A stretch of DNA of 64,000 nt from Zygnema cylindricum. Taxonomy: Eukaryota > Streptophyta > Zygnematophyceae > Zygnematales > Zygnemataceae. Shown piece after piece: positions 1 through 13,000 of the stretch. Every line of letters starts with the position of its first letter. Position 1 is the stretch's first letter. The notes under the pieces are model-generated. The model made no database searches and was not told the DNA's origin. It saw nothing but the letters and a program-made list of their open reading frames with translations. Where the stretch lies: positions 460,036 through 524,035 of the forward strand of contig JBBHKE010003048.1 in assembly GCA_037447655.1 (NCBI GenBank), read 5' to 3'. Made by a program: the position numbers and the translations under genes.

Positions 1-50
1 TATAAACATCCGTGTATCAATGCTTCAGACAAGCAATTAGCCAAAGTTAC

Positions 51-1870
51 CGTGAATGTGCCAATCTTTGGTGACACTCCCGATGGTAACTCCTCTGGAA
101 CTTCATAGAAGGCATCGATCGTAAATGTTTCAGAGCGATAGAAAGTTAGGAGCTTAGAGCTTGGAAGGGGATTATTCTTGCTGAACACAGTTTGGTTTGG
201 AACTGCAGCAGCCTCCTCTCCTTCAGCACCTTCAGGGGGAGAGGACGCCTGTTTCCATGAAAGGGCAATAGGGAAGGGATAGGCGTCTTGAACCTGCAAA
301 TGTGCAGTTCAATGGCCACACACGGAAAAATAGGATCGTAACATTACAAGGAGCACTCTCGGTTTCTAGGTACAAGGACAGAAAACATTACAAGTGACAA
401 AGAATAGATGGAGAAGCCACCTTGGAAAAATACACACAAGTAAAAAAAAATAGAAGCATGAATTGCTGTCATAGGAAAACAAATCTCGAAGTCAAGAGAG
501 ACATAACAACAAAAGCATGCAACACAAAAGGCATATAGCTCTCCATAACCAAACTGTGCCTCGCTTTCCCAAAAAGCCAAGGGGCCAAAGCTGCCTTTGC
601 CACTTATACCATTGAACAGTCCTTCCTAGATTCTACTTGAAAACAAAGGGAATTCAACAAAAACAGTTCCCATTCAAAAGGCCTTTCTTTGGGAACGCAC
701 CTCAAAATCGCGAACCTTGAACGTGGGACTCAACATGGCGCACTGCAAGGCACATCCCCTTGCAATACATTCACTGGCATTCATGGTACGACTGGGTTCT
801 TTACCAAAGGTACTGAACAAGATCTTCATGATGGCAGGAACTCGCGAGCCAGAACCCACAACCTCTATCACGCTAATTTTGTCAGCCGTCAAACCTGCTT
901 CCTCCAAAGCCTTAAGAACCGGGACTTTCACACGTTCCAAAACAGGAGCAGCAAGCTCCTCAAACAAATCCCGCTTCATAAACCCTCGCACGTCTTTCTC
1001 ATCCATCAGACATTCTATGTTCAACGGAGCCTCTGGGTTTGCACTCAAAACCTTCTTCATCTTTTCACATGCAGCTCTAAGACGCAGACAGGCACGAGGA
1101 TTCGTTCGGACATCAATCTTGTACTCCGTCTTGAACAAATCGGCAAAGTGGTTAAACAGTGCTTCATCAAAATCTCGCCCTCCTAAGGAATCATCAAAAG
1201 CATGTGATAGAACCTTCAGTTGCCCCTTCTTAAAAGCCACTACGCAAACCTGCATGCTTGCGTGACCGACGTCTACGAATGCCACATTGAGAGGCTCAGT
1301 TTCAGAAAGATCCGTTTTGTAAATTCCGTATGCTAAAGCAGTGGCGGTAGTTTCATGCATTAACCGTAAGGGACGAAGACCGGCAATTGTGGCAGCATCA
1401 AGATATGATCTCCTTTGGGCATCAGTAAAATACACAGGAATTCCAATCACACAGTCAACAATGGAAGCTCCTAAGTTGGTTTCCCCTATGCTTTTCAAGT
1501 TTGAGAGGGCCATAGCCAGGACCTGAATCGGCGTGAAAGACCTTCTCTCGTTCAAGTACATGACATTGATAAGCGGTCCTCCGTCAGGCCCTTCTGTGAC
1601 AGAAAACGGAAACTGAGGGATGTCTTTCTGAATAGATGGATCACTAAACTTCTTGCCTATCAGTCGTTTAATCTGTGAAACTGTATTCTTTACATTCATC
1701 ATCTGTGATGCGGCTCCCGCCACTCCCACGAACCGTTGAGATTCTCCAAAAGAAACCAGCATGGGAGTTTCCCGCTTAGATTCCTCATTTAAAACGACAT
1801 CAATACCTCTTTGTCTAGCAACTCCAACGATACCACTTTCATTCCCGACATCAAAACCTACAACACTCAT
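51..1870 (-). CDS. HSP110: Hsp110-type (HSP70-14/15-like) chaperone, 5' part of gene
   Basis: Two exons on the minus strand: exon 1 is 1870-701 (390 codons) and exon 2 is 293-51. The gene continues beyond the window. The donor after exon 1 is GAG|GTGCGT and the acceptor is TTTGCAG|GTTC. Joining them gives RDFE-VQDAYPFPIALSW, the expected junction of nucleotide-binding and substrate-binding domains. Exon 2 ends at a GTAACT donor. Exon 1 is a full Hsp70-fold ATPase domain with the start MSVVGFDVGNE, the middle segment IGIPVYFTDAQRR, the phosphate-2 variant DVGHASMQ and the adenosine motif VVGSGSRVP. These are the plant Hsp110 versions, not those of canonical Hsp70. By family, the protein is a cytosolic nucleotide-exchange factor and holdase for Hsp70. 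The start is the first ATG in frame and matches the conserved N-terminus. Exon 2 carries the first strands of the substrate-binding domain with an acidic/Ala-rich insert (GAEGEEAAA). Confidence 0.95.
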
Positions 1871-2189
1871 TTTGGAGATCAGTTTCTTTCCACGAAGATA
1901 AAATAGTTAGGAAGAAAGATAAAGAAGATAAAGAAGAGACTGAAATAAGAATGAGAAAAAACTCCGACGTATTTGGAATGTCTCCGATACCTCGTGGAGC
2001 AAGTGCAACAAGCAGTAAAAGCCACCGATCGTCTGTTTCCTACTTTCGCTATTGCTTATGAGAAGAATCTTTGCTGAAAAAATGCCTACGAAAAACAGAA
2101 GGATACTCCGCTGCCAAGTTTCCGGTCAAAGGCCCGTCCCCGCTAAACCGTCCGATTACTCACCGGACGGTTGAGGCGCGAATATCGTA

Positions 2190-2202
2190 TTCCAGAAGTT
2201 TC
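2190..2202. promoter_or_regulatory. Heat-shock element upstream of the Hsp110 gene
   Basis: TTCCAGAAGTTTC is a perfect three-unit heat-shock element (TTCnnGAAnnTTC). It lies 320 bp upstream of the Hsp110 ATG, in the gap between that gene and the first MITE. HSF trimers bind such sites in all eukaryotes. Use here is inferred from position next to a chaperone gene. Confidence 0.6.
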
Positions 2203-2633
2203 ACGGTCAGAAAAGAATGGAGAAACCTGCCTCGCTCTGTATACCGTACCAGTACCGTACTTTAGAAGTTTAGATGGTTCCAGACAGCGCCAAAGACAAA
2301 AGCCGCCGAGAGAAACGGAATAACGAATACGCTCTATTCAAACTGTGAGAAAACATGTATGATGGAGGACGATTAGGAGGTTTCATGTACCACGATTGCC
2401 GAAAGGACTATCATATGCCGTAAATTGGCCAACGGTCTCGGACCGGGGAATGAGCAGAAGCTCTTAGACGCCAGCGTGACAGTACGAATCTGAAAAGTGT
2501 ACACCGTGTCAACCGAACCTTCCAGAACAAAGTCAACTACAGTGGGGTCTTTTTCTCTTTCGGAGGCAATAGGTGTACTGATGACATCGTTGACGCTTTA
2601 TCGATATTTGGGAAGAGATAATCTTGAATAAAC

Positions 2634-2837
2634 TACACCTTGAATCGTTATTAGCGTATAGAAATTATTAGTGTAAAGAAAAAATTAGCGTCATTCATTC
2701 TAATTTAGTGCCAGTTGACGTGGCATATTATGGTCCACGACCTTAAATAGTGTAACTTAATTATATTTAAGGTATCAATGTCAAAATTTTGGGGTGCCGA
2801 TATAGCGTACATAAGGCTAATAACGATTCACGGTGTA
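2634..2837. mobile_element. MITE copy 1 (TA-flanked TACACCGTGAATCG family)
   Basis: Non-coding element of about 204 bp. It begins TACACCTTGAATCGTTATTA and ends TAATAACGATTCACGGTGTA, so the terminal inverted repeats match with one mismatch over 20 bp. The flanking TA on both sides fits a TA target duplication as in Tc1/mariner MITEs. Its whole length matches the host copy at 39259-39830 in reverse orientation, which confirms the boundaries. Confidence 0.8.
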
Positions 2838-5333
2838 CGCTGCGGCGCCAATATTGGCTGATATCGTTCGTGAGGTGACACCAAAGATGTACAAGTTAAA
2901 AATTGAATCGCGAAACTCGATGATTGCAAGCCATTGTGGTGCATCATTGGTGTATCTTACACAATTTTCAACTAAACATGAAATTTATATATAATTGTGT
3001 AACATGAAACATGATACAAAATACCACATAAAACCACAAATAGTTTTGTTTTTTCTTTAACATAAACATGTTAAGTGCATACGGTTTATGTGACAACTAA
3101 AACATAAATATAAACATTTTGTCGATTGAATGAAAAGGTTTTAGGTATACACTAACCTAAGGTGCTTAGTAAGTGTGGCATTTTTTACATTAAGGTAGTT
3201 ACTTTATCACATACGATTGATAAACTCGTTGTTACCTCATTTTCATATCTCGTCTTTCTGTAAAATGGCCACTCGCCCTAAGTCTTGGTCGTTGAAGGCA
3301 ATGAATCCAGGGATGTGTTCTCTAAAGTTATTTTTTATACGACCATTGATAAAAAATGTATTTGTTGCGACCATCTAATAATAGATGGGTCAAACTTAGA
3401 CAAAGCGCATATTTTTCAAATATGTTTCGCTAAGCGACGACGTGACGATTATTGTTTGATATGTGGGACGAATCCTTCACCTTTGTAACCATGAATTATT
3501 AAATGCTTGCCTAATAGTGTTGGTAATGAGTTTTAATCTTTACCGCATGAAAAAGCATTCTAGTTTTTCGCCAATCCCTATTATTGATCACCCATTATAA
3601 ATTTTGGAAAAGCTTTTCAAATTCTTATTATTATCGGTGTTCTGCAAATTATACAACATTGAGACTAGCTTCAATTTTCAGCGACCTGGAGATACAGCTT
3701 CGGACTGTAAACAAATCTTGTTTGCTTATCGGTTGTGTTTATATTTTGAGACACACCTTTGACACCTTCAGTTTGGTCATTGCTTATATATTATTTGCGT
3801 GAAGGTTTTAGTGGAAAACCAATATTGGGTTTGTTGACTTCGGTTCGACGAGTAGTTTCATATCGATTTCGCAGGCGCGCACTTTGTTACTTCCTATATA
3901 AACCCCATATTGTGATTTGTATGCATATACCCATCATTGAAACCAATTTTTATGTCGAATAAGCCACCTGTATGTTATTTTGCGATCATTAAAACCTAAA
4001 TCACACATTCAATTGCCGCTAAGTCTTTCGATAACATTGGTTTGGACTTAATGTTTGGATTTACCGGTTTTCCTATCCTCGTATCACGGGGCTAAAGTGT
4101 TGGAGGTGGAGAATGTAGATGGATGTTATTGAAAATATTATTTGCGTTATTATCTTCACTAATCTATCTCATCTCGCCTTATATTTACTGTTTTTGATGT
4201 TTTGTCATATAACTTACGCTACTCCCTTATCTTCCTTTTGTATTGCGGCAATTGAGTTTATGTATTGTTTATGGGATCATTTTGATAAATTGCACGCCCT
4301 CGCTCCTACATCAAGCAAATACCAAAATTTTAGAAAGTGAAGTTTATCGTGTTTTTTTTTACATCTTATTAATGTGTGTTTTACACGGATCTGACTCCAT
4401 TATGTCGTTGGCCTTGGCAAAAAGGATTTACAACAACAAGTTACCATGATTTTGGTTGCACTTTTGAAAGGTTATCCTCTTATGTGATCATTTAGAACGG
4501 GTGGAATATTGTAGTCGCTATGTTGTCTTGCACGTGTAAGCGAATGGAAAATGCATATGATACAATAAGCCGTGACTGATAAAAATAATAATAATAGAAA
4601 ATGGATGGTTAAAGAGAAGGTGAACGACAAATGAAATAATTGGGTTAGGTCAAATACGACAACTGTACATACTCATTTTAATGAGACGGTTCGTTTTATA
4701 TTCATGCGTCAAATAACAAATGATGGTTTTGGTTGTAGATTTAGATACGGTGGTGGAATTTTAATGAGAGCCTCTACGTCAACCCCTTACGCGAAAGAGT
4801 TTGAATAAACGCCCCACCTAGGTTGTCGAGGGGGGAGAAGGGTTGTATAGTGATGTAAGATTAAATGGTCGCCATTTATGAATAATAGTTTGTGTCTTCC
4901 AGTTAACATACTCGGTGATTTGCCAAATGCGAGCAGTAAACGCCAGACTCGAACATAACAACGTGACATGAAGGACAGTCAAGAATCTACTCGAGGGGAA
5001 GTGAAATTATAACACTAACCGACCCAAAACAGAAAATGAGAAGGGAAACTGGGTAGTATTTGGCTAAAAACCGAGTGAATTAAAAAGTGAAATCGAGATT
5101 ATAGAGAGAGAGGGATTGGAAATGTATGGCGGTTGAGAACAACCGGGAGATATTTTTTTTCACCAAAAACAGAAAAAGAAAGTAGCGCCACGACATCATG
5201 ACACTTACGTGACACTACAACAATGTCATCCAATGTACCTGTCAGCCGTAGAAGCAAATCCACGATTCTTAAGTAGAGGTCTAGAGGCGATCTCAGATAG
5301 AAAGTTAGACATAAAAGCCGTAAGATAAAACAT
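2838..5333. other. AT-rich intergenic region without recognisable gene
   Basis: About 2.5 kb of AT-rich sequence. Open frames are short (82 codons or fewer) and overlap on several strands. One frame at 3285-3488 has a Cys-x2-Cys pattern faintly like a BED zinc finger of hAT transposases, but nothing downstream supports it. I see no RNA gene and no terminal repeats here. Confidence 0.5.
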
Positions 5334-6262
5334 TAGAGTTGTGTATCGGCAAGATTTTGCCGATAATCGATATGTATCTTTTTTTGGCTTGTCGATAATT
5401 GATAAATTGGAAAGGTATATCGACACCGGTGTTAATGCGATAACACCCGGTACCGATAACTACACCGTGAATCGCTATTAGCGTACATGACGCTAATTGG
5501 GGTACCCCTTTTTTTGGGGCAAATTCTCAAATAGAATAAAGTACGCTAAATGTTTTTGCACGTTATTTGAGGTACCCCGCTCAATGCGGTTCATAACTGT
5601 AATTTAGTTCCCTTTTAAATAGTGTGGTGTACGGACTGTCAGATCTGTACTATTTCGTACATTTTAAATTTAAAAGTACAGAAAATATAATAATATATAA
5701 TTGCGTAAATATTTTCCGGCATACGCAGATGTAAAAAAAACGCGACGGCGTACGATTTGAACAATTTCGTACATCTATATGTTTTAGTGTGGACATATTA
5801 CGTGCCGAAATTTTTTACAAAGCAGTTTACAAATTAGAGTACATGATAAATTAGTATCATGGTGTACCCGAAAAAACACAATTTACCGTAAAGTACGCTA
5901 ATTGTTTCATTACGCTATATTTTTTATTACGCTAATAGCGATTCACGGTGTATCGGCGATAATTGTACGGTATGTACCATACAAATGTACGGTTTATTAC
6001 GTCGTACTGAACCGACGTTATTCCTTTACACAGAGTACGGAAAAGATTGTTACACGTGACATGCCACGCTATATGGCAGTGAAAAATATAATACAGTATA
6101 TTGTAAAGTACTATTATATATTGTACTACATTTTTTCCACTTATCGCTGATAAGGAATTTGCTGGTCTTGGAGCGATATATCGGGACCCTCGACCGTTCG
6201 ATAACCGATAGCTATCGGTATCGGTATAACCGCGATAAATTTCTTGCCGATACACAACACTA
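5334..6262. mobile_element. hAT-like non-autonomous element interrupted by MITE copy 2
   Basis: The left end is TAGAGTTGTGTATCGGC and the right end, read in reverse, is TAGTGTTGTGTATCGGC: 17-bp inverted repeats with one mismatch. The flanking 8-mers taaaacat and gaaaatat match at 6 of 8 positions, as expected for an aged 8-bp hAT target duplication. The interior is rich in CGATA-type short palindromes, like the element at 39449-39809 with almost the same ends. Removing the nested MITE leaves an element of about 440 bp with no coding capacity. Confidence 0.7.
5461..5952. mobile_element. MITE copy 2, long form, nested in hAT-like element
   Basis: The ends are TACACCGTGAATCGCTATTA and, in reverse, TACACCGTGAATCGCTATTA: 20 bp of perfect inverted repeat including the TA. 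Length is about 492 bp, the long subtype of the family; 63063-63577 is the other long copy. It has no transposase frame. It lies inside the hAT-like element, so it inserted later. Confidence 0.85.
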
Positions 6263-7011
6263 GAAAATATATCACATGCAACTAGCTGGGCCTCGTAAGG
6301 AACCTAGGCTGTACTGTACTGTAGTGTGGAGCGTTGCAGAGAATACGTCCAGAAGAACAGATAATTCAACCCTAACTGCAGGAGTGCAGACAGCATACAA
6401 CAAATTTAGGAATGCACGTAAATTGAAATGGTGTACGGATTTCCTAAATTTTCCGGGCGATCACAAAGTTTGGACAAAGGCCCAACCGAAGAATTGTTTG
6501 ACAATATTATTTTGTTGTGTGGCGCTACAGGTTTGAATGTACTTTCTGTTCGTAAAATCTTTCAGATTTTTACAGATTATGCACATTTTTGAGCTGGGAA
6601 AACTTAGATTTGTACGATGCAGCTAAAAGACCAATTGTCAAGTAGACTTGTCGTGGTTAAAGAGATTCGATTTTGAAAACTTCAATTTCTTTATGTATAT
6701 CAGGTTGTACATTTTTAGCGAACCTAATTGTCCAAATCGGCTAAACGACAAACTACCAAGTGTATTACACTATTACCCATCCGCTGTTATATCTTTCCCC
6801 GTTCATGAGACAACACGCTGAAAGATTTCCCAGTTCCGTCACTGAACACGACGTTCTAAACTGAACGGAGCCTCTTATGGAAGATCACCCGAAATGCATT
6901 TGCCATGCCCATGCCAGCTGTTACCAAATTCACAAACGACGATGACTCTCGGTTTTAATTTTCGTTGGTACAGTTTCCTCGGTTCCAATTGTCGGTCTCG
7001 CTGTGCGGAGA
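6263..7011. other. Intergenic region upstream of TPP2
   Basis: About 750 bp between the hAT-like element and the TPP2 start codon, presumably holding the TPP2 promoter and 5' UTR. I find no clear TATA box or other strong motif. Confidence 0.4.
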
Positions 7012-10000
7012 ATGCAGGCCGCGTGTCTCTCCCAGCTTGGCGCTCCTTTGCATGTTTTCAGCTCACGCTTGAGGCACAGAATTGTCGTACACTCTCTCTC
7101 ACTTATCAACAAGGCCACCTTTCCTTCTCTGGTAGAAGGTTTGTGCAATAGAAGTCCTCTTAGGAGGAGCAGTCAGACTCTCGCCTCTTCTTTTTCAGTA
7201 ATGTCGGAGGCACAGGGGGGTCCGACCTCTCGCCCTCTCTTTGAGACTAATGCCTGTCAAGGGCAGCTTACAGAAAGCAGCTCCTTAGACCAATCAGGAA
7301 GCTCCAGTGAGGTTCAGGCTTTCCTGGAAGCTCTCATGCCTAAAGAGGAGATTGGCGCCAAACGTTTTCTGCATAAGTATCCGGAATATGATGGGCGAGG
7401 AGTGCTGATTGCTATTTTAGGTATGTAAAAGTACAAATTTCGACAGTGTTTCTCGAAGCTGTACAAGCAGAAGGTAACCTTTTCCAATTTTTTCTGACTC
7501 ATGGTTTTTCTGGTGTACGGCTTTCCTGACAATGTATGGCAGATTCAGGAGTTGATCCGGGTGCCGCAGGACTACAGACTACCAGTGACGGAAAACCAAA
7601 GATTGTGGATATTGTCGACTGGTAGGAACTCCTAGGATTAGTGAATTTCCAAATGGGGGACTGATGAGTCTTTCTTTGAATAGCAACCATTTTCATCTGG
7701 GGATGTGGTCGGAGCCATGAATGCTAAAATCTTATTCCAGTAGAATCAAATTTGAAGGTTTGTGGCTGCGTTCATTCGAAGATTGAAGAGCCATGTTAAT
7801 GTCAATTTTGTTTCGTTTTTTTTATTAAGTCTGATTTTGCTCGCGGTCTTCAGAAAAGCACATTGGGCGTTCGAAGCTAGAACTATCATACAATTAGTTT
7901 TCGCATGTTCATCTCATTTTCCAAAATCAAATCTTAACGAGGCCTCCGTCGTGTTTGCTTAATTTACAAAGTCACTTTGGTGGAATTTCACATCGGAAAG
8001 CTATTATCAACTGTTATCACACGTTGAATCATAATTTTTTATTTTTTGCAATGTTTTTGTGACTGGGAGTGCAGTACAGGTGGAGGAGACGTTGACACAT
8101 CAACCTTAGCTAAAGTGGATGAAGATGGATTTTTTACGGGGGCTTCAGGTGAGCCATTTCTGGATCTTGCACTACCTGGTTTCCTTTCGCATTCTTGTTG
8201 AATGATTACCTTAACCCCCAGCCCTATGGATTGAAAATTTTAGCAAAAGTCAAGTTGATTTTTTTTGTTGGTCGACAAAAGTTCAAACATTTGAAAATTA
8301 CAGGGGAAGTTGTTCGCATAATTATATTGGGCCAATTATAAGTTTCGAACATGTAATCTGGTCTAAATAAAGGGAAATCTCAACCATCTTGCGCAAGCAA
8401 ATTGATTATGTGTTTGAGTTGTTTAACGATGACAGTTCGAATCTTCGAAATAACTTCGGTTGAAGTTCAGTTTTCAGAACGTAAAATCATAAATGTTGAA
8501 CCGGATTCGAGTTTAAGAGGGTGGATGTGTGGTTATGATGGCTTTTTAAATGAAACACTTCACAAATAAAATTGTATGTGCTTTATGTCTGAGAGCCAAT
8601 ATGCTGGTGGCGGTATTCAACAATGGTATTTACCCTGTACCATGCTGAGGATGCGCTGAATTTACGCTGTCATATTAGTTCCTTTATTGGAGCAAAACTT
8701 TAGGTGGATGATAAGTGTCTATTAGCAATATCACATGTTTAAAGTAAGACATTGGCCCATCTTCAACTCATTAGTATTGATCAAATGAATAATGTACTGA
8801 CTGCCCTTTGGTTCACTTTCGTGAAATCAAAGAGGTTAACATTTGGTCTTAGAAACTTATCATCAACGCTCGTAGATGGGACCATTATTTCACCCCTGGC
8901 TTGAAAGCTCTGTGTTATTTGCGACGACTCTTTACTTTGTGACACTCAAAACATTCACAACTTGCTTCTGATATTTTTAACAGCTTCTCTTGTTTTCTCA
9001 TCGCTACTAGTGTTTGATTTTCTCACCCGCTTCTAGAAGCCAAGGTACTTTTTTTGTCAACAATCATTGTGACATTTGAGGTGATGTTGGTTCTTTTTTT
9101 CATTTTTTTTCAGTGTGTTTCTAAATTTGCAATCCACTGTTGTAATTGCAAGTTCCTCAATTTTGGGTTCCAGTCCTCGTCATTTCTAACCAGACAGCTA
9201 CTCTTCTTGTAGCGTAGTTATTCCTCGGATTGGATTGACTTCCAACAAGTTTTTTCTCCTACACCGCCCATTGCTATGAAAGGAATTATTAGTTTAAATG
9301 CGAAATTAGAATGTTTAATACTAATTCAGTGTAGGGAGGCGTGGCTGATAGTAGTCCACTCCCTTAAATAATATTGTTAACACTATTTTATGAATTTCGG
9401 CCAAATAAAGTCAGTGATCAAATTAGCTTCTAATGGCGATGCGCGGTGTAGTTTCTACCGTCGGCTTGAGCTGGAGGATCTTCCATTGGCGTATCGGGTT
9501 ATTGAAAACGCTTAGTTTTGAAGGGAAGATTTTGGCTCTAGAAATGGATGGTTTGCTTCTTTATTTGGCATTTTATGGAAACAATGGTTATATTGGGATT
9601 GTTTAGGAGAATGTGGATACTGCTTACTGGAACATTGAAGTTTGGCAACCTGTTTCACAAAAAAACAAGCGATGCCAACATTTTATTCTGTTAGAAACTT
9701 AGTGGAACATTTCAGAATTGTGTCACTGTTTCATGAATGGCGGTCTACAAAAACAATGTTTTGCATACAACATGACCTTCAGTGACCAATTTTTGATTAG
9801 TATTTGTGCGTCTTTTGAAGTAGCGGAGAGTCCTATCATCAGAGTTTGAAAGTGAGGAATGATTTGCGATGCCTATGCCATGCCGGCTGGGGCTTATGAC
9901 ATGGTGGCTTTTGCGCGTTCCATTTTTTCATCTTTGGTTTGCCCCTCAATTGCAGCAAAATAATTTGTAGTTCATGAACTTATCCCGTATAAATCTCATT

Positions 10001-13000
10001 AAAATAAATAGTACAGATGACGTTGAAGCTTTCATAAGTTTCAGTACTTTCAAAGGTAAAGTGAATATTGTGTCATGTAGTTATGCTTTTTCTTGGCTTA
10101 TTACTTCCCCTCGTTTTGACTCTGCTGATTGAAATGGTTTCAAAAGCACAGCTTTGATAAAACACTTTTCTCTTCATCGTTTGCCGGTGCGTGATCATTT
10201 TTTTTTTCAGATTGGATTGCTGAAAATTAAGTCTGAAGCTCCAGTTCAGTAGCTACACCGCCCGTTCCTATTAAAGGAGTTATTAGTGTAAATGCGTTAT
10301 TAGAATGTATAACACTAATTCAGTGTAGGGAGACATTGCGGATTGTAGTCCACTCCATTACTAGTGTTGTTAATACTACTTGACGAGTTTCGACCAAAAA
10401 CAGTCGCGACTGAATTAGTGTTATTAACTCTATGGGTGTTGTACTTTACCTGGAAGCTTCATTTTGGTGACAGGGTGGATCTCATAAATTAGAGAGTGCC
10501 ATTCTGTCTTTGCTATTTTGACCTGGTTTCTGACGCTAACACAGTTTCGCATCCAATCAAAAAATGGTTGTTTGTGTGCATTCACACTGAAATTGTTTGA
10601 GGAGACAGGATGTCTTGTCGGCCATTTTTTTTGTTTAACAATGCCAGGAATTTGCTACTGCAGGTGCCAGATTGCAAGTGAATTTGTCGTGGAAGAATCC
10701 AACCGGCCAATGGCGCATCGGATGCAAACGACTTTATGAAATATTCGATGATTCTCTCGTGCAACGCATCAGTGTGAGTGGAACAAACATGCTGTATATC
10801 TTGGTGTTTCCAGCCTTGTCCATTTCTAGTTGATGCATCGTGCGAAGAGCAAAGTGGGAACATGCGGTGTTTCACAAAATTGCTTTTCGACGCAGTGGAA
10901 CTGCAGCATGAAAATTTGTAAGCTCTTGGTAGAGGAGGATATTGTGTGATGTCTTATTTGCACATCTTTCAATTTCACACTGTTTGGAGGTTGCCTGTCA
11001 TTTGGTGAGAGAAAGCTTTAGGATGTCCAGAAAATCACCATGTGTCAACTGCATGTCTGCCAACTGTCATGCATTTGCTTGCGGGACCACTAACAATGTT
11101 TCATCAAAGTGAAGTTGAAAGTTGTTTAAACGTGTGTAATACTGATTGCCAATAATCATTTGGTTGAATCCCAAAGCCAGGGAGGAGCACTTGCATGTGC
11201 AGATGCGAATGAAATTTCATACTTAGGTATACCGAATGCTTGGTAACATATATGATGGTCGTTCAAAAAGGATCTTTTACAATGCCATAATGAAAGAGGA
11301 TAATTAATTTTCGTAATAATTACAGTACTCGACAACGTTAACTAAAATCTATTGTGCTTAATAACTTTACAATCACTTGGTGTTGCAAATCATATTTCCA
11401 AATGTTGGCATGTTGTTTCTTGAAGAGTGCTCGGCTTTGCACTTTCAGGAAAAGAACATCAATGTATGGGATGCTCAACCAACGGTCAAGGTTAACAAAC
11501 TGGAATAATGTTTTGAATTCTTGATGTTTCACGGGCCATGTGTACATCTAAAACTTCAACTAGTGTTATGAGTTGGTCAAGTGGGAATACTTGTCGTATA
11601 TACAGATTTTAGAGTTTACACAGGAAGCGCAGTGACATGCGCATGTGTGGACTTTTGAGTGAAGCAGAAGACACTGTAAATATTCTTCCATCTTCATTTT
11701 CTCATGCAGAACAAGGAACCCATGCCAGTACAGTATACACTCTAGTTCCCTGCATCTACTTAAGAGACTTTCTAGTATGTGAGAGTTGTGTAGCTCAGAT
11801 TTGCAGACCCTTCCTCTTGAAGGCCAGTACAAGGAGAGAAAAACTGGCCTCAAAGTCCGTGTAACTACTCCTCCCTGAATCTAACAACCTGGTTGCTTGT
11901 CAAGCCACTTGTCTTACAGTTTTCCTTTACTGTTCCCTCGGGGTCTTTGAAACTTAGTTGTCAGTTGCCTTTATATTGTTCACCAGTCTTGAATGGTGCA
12001 GGGAGAGATGAGGAAAAAACGCACAGCAAAACATCGAGAACGCCTCACTGAAGCATTGCGTCAGCTGGCAGTTTTTGATGAGGTGTGCTTTCTGACAGGA
12101 ACCCTTTTGACCCAAGACATATCCTGTAGGACCTCAATTGTGCAGTTATCTTCAGTCTAAAGTATTTTGGGCCCTCAAGGTATTCTCTTTTTGCTTATGC
12201 ATTTTCTCTGAAAGTCAGTTGACTCGTAGAGTGCTACACCGTCATTCATATGTATACACCCTGTTTATGCACAGATGCATGTTTACATCCAGAAAAAAAT
12301 GAAGGGCATCTCTCCTTAAGACTGCCTGGTTGGAGGAAATCATGCAGGCAAATGGCAAGACGCTGGATGACACCCAAAAGAAACAAAGGCAGGAGCTCCA
12401 GAGCCACGTGGATCTTCTGCAGAAGCTTGATGAGGTGATCAGGTTCTTCATGCACTGATGCTGGTGGCTCCTGATTTTATGTTCATTTGATGATGATGAC
12501 CAATACAGTTGGAGTGAATGATATGTGAATGTCCAATATTATGTGCATCTATATTGTAAAATATAGATGCAAATGTATTAAAAGTATATACTATATAGTA
12601 GGATGTTAATACAGACGTATGTACACGTGCAAAAGTATGGGAGCGAGGATGTTCTTTCAGTAAACTGGAGCGAAGTTGGATTTCCCCTCAAATTCTTTTT
12701 TGCCATTACTCCTGGGCTGAAGAACGGGACAGTCGTAATTTTAACGAGGCACCTTAAAAATTGCTCACGAATTAAATGTCGCTACTGCCAATTTTTGTTT
12801 CAATGGTATCCACTCTTTGTTGTTGGTTGATTCACCACAGCAAATTTACTTTTTTTTTTTCCCCAATGACGAATTTGTCATTACTACCCATCAATCGCTC
12901 ATTTGTAGCATCTTTGCTGTCATTTTACACTGAAACTCATAGGCGTTGGCTGTGTAAAAAGCAGAAGAATTGGGCCAAATTTGATTGATACTTAGTAAAT

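Noticed and set aside
689-1265. Plus-strand frames over the Hsp110 exon
   Set aside because: Shadows of the conserved minus-strand chaperone frame.
3285-3488. BED zinc-finger transposase
   Set aside because: Only a Cys-x2-Cys with a GS...KAH pattern; no hAT domain downstream and stops all around.
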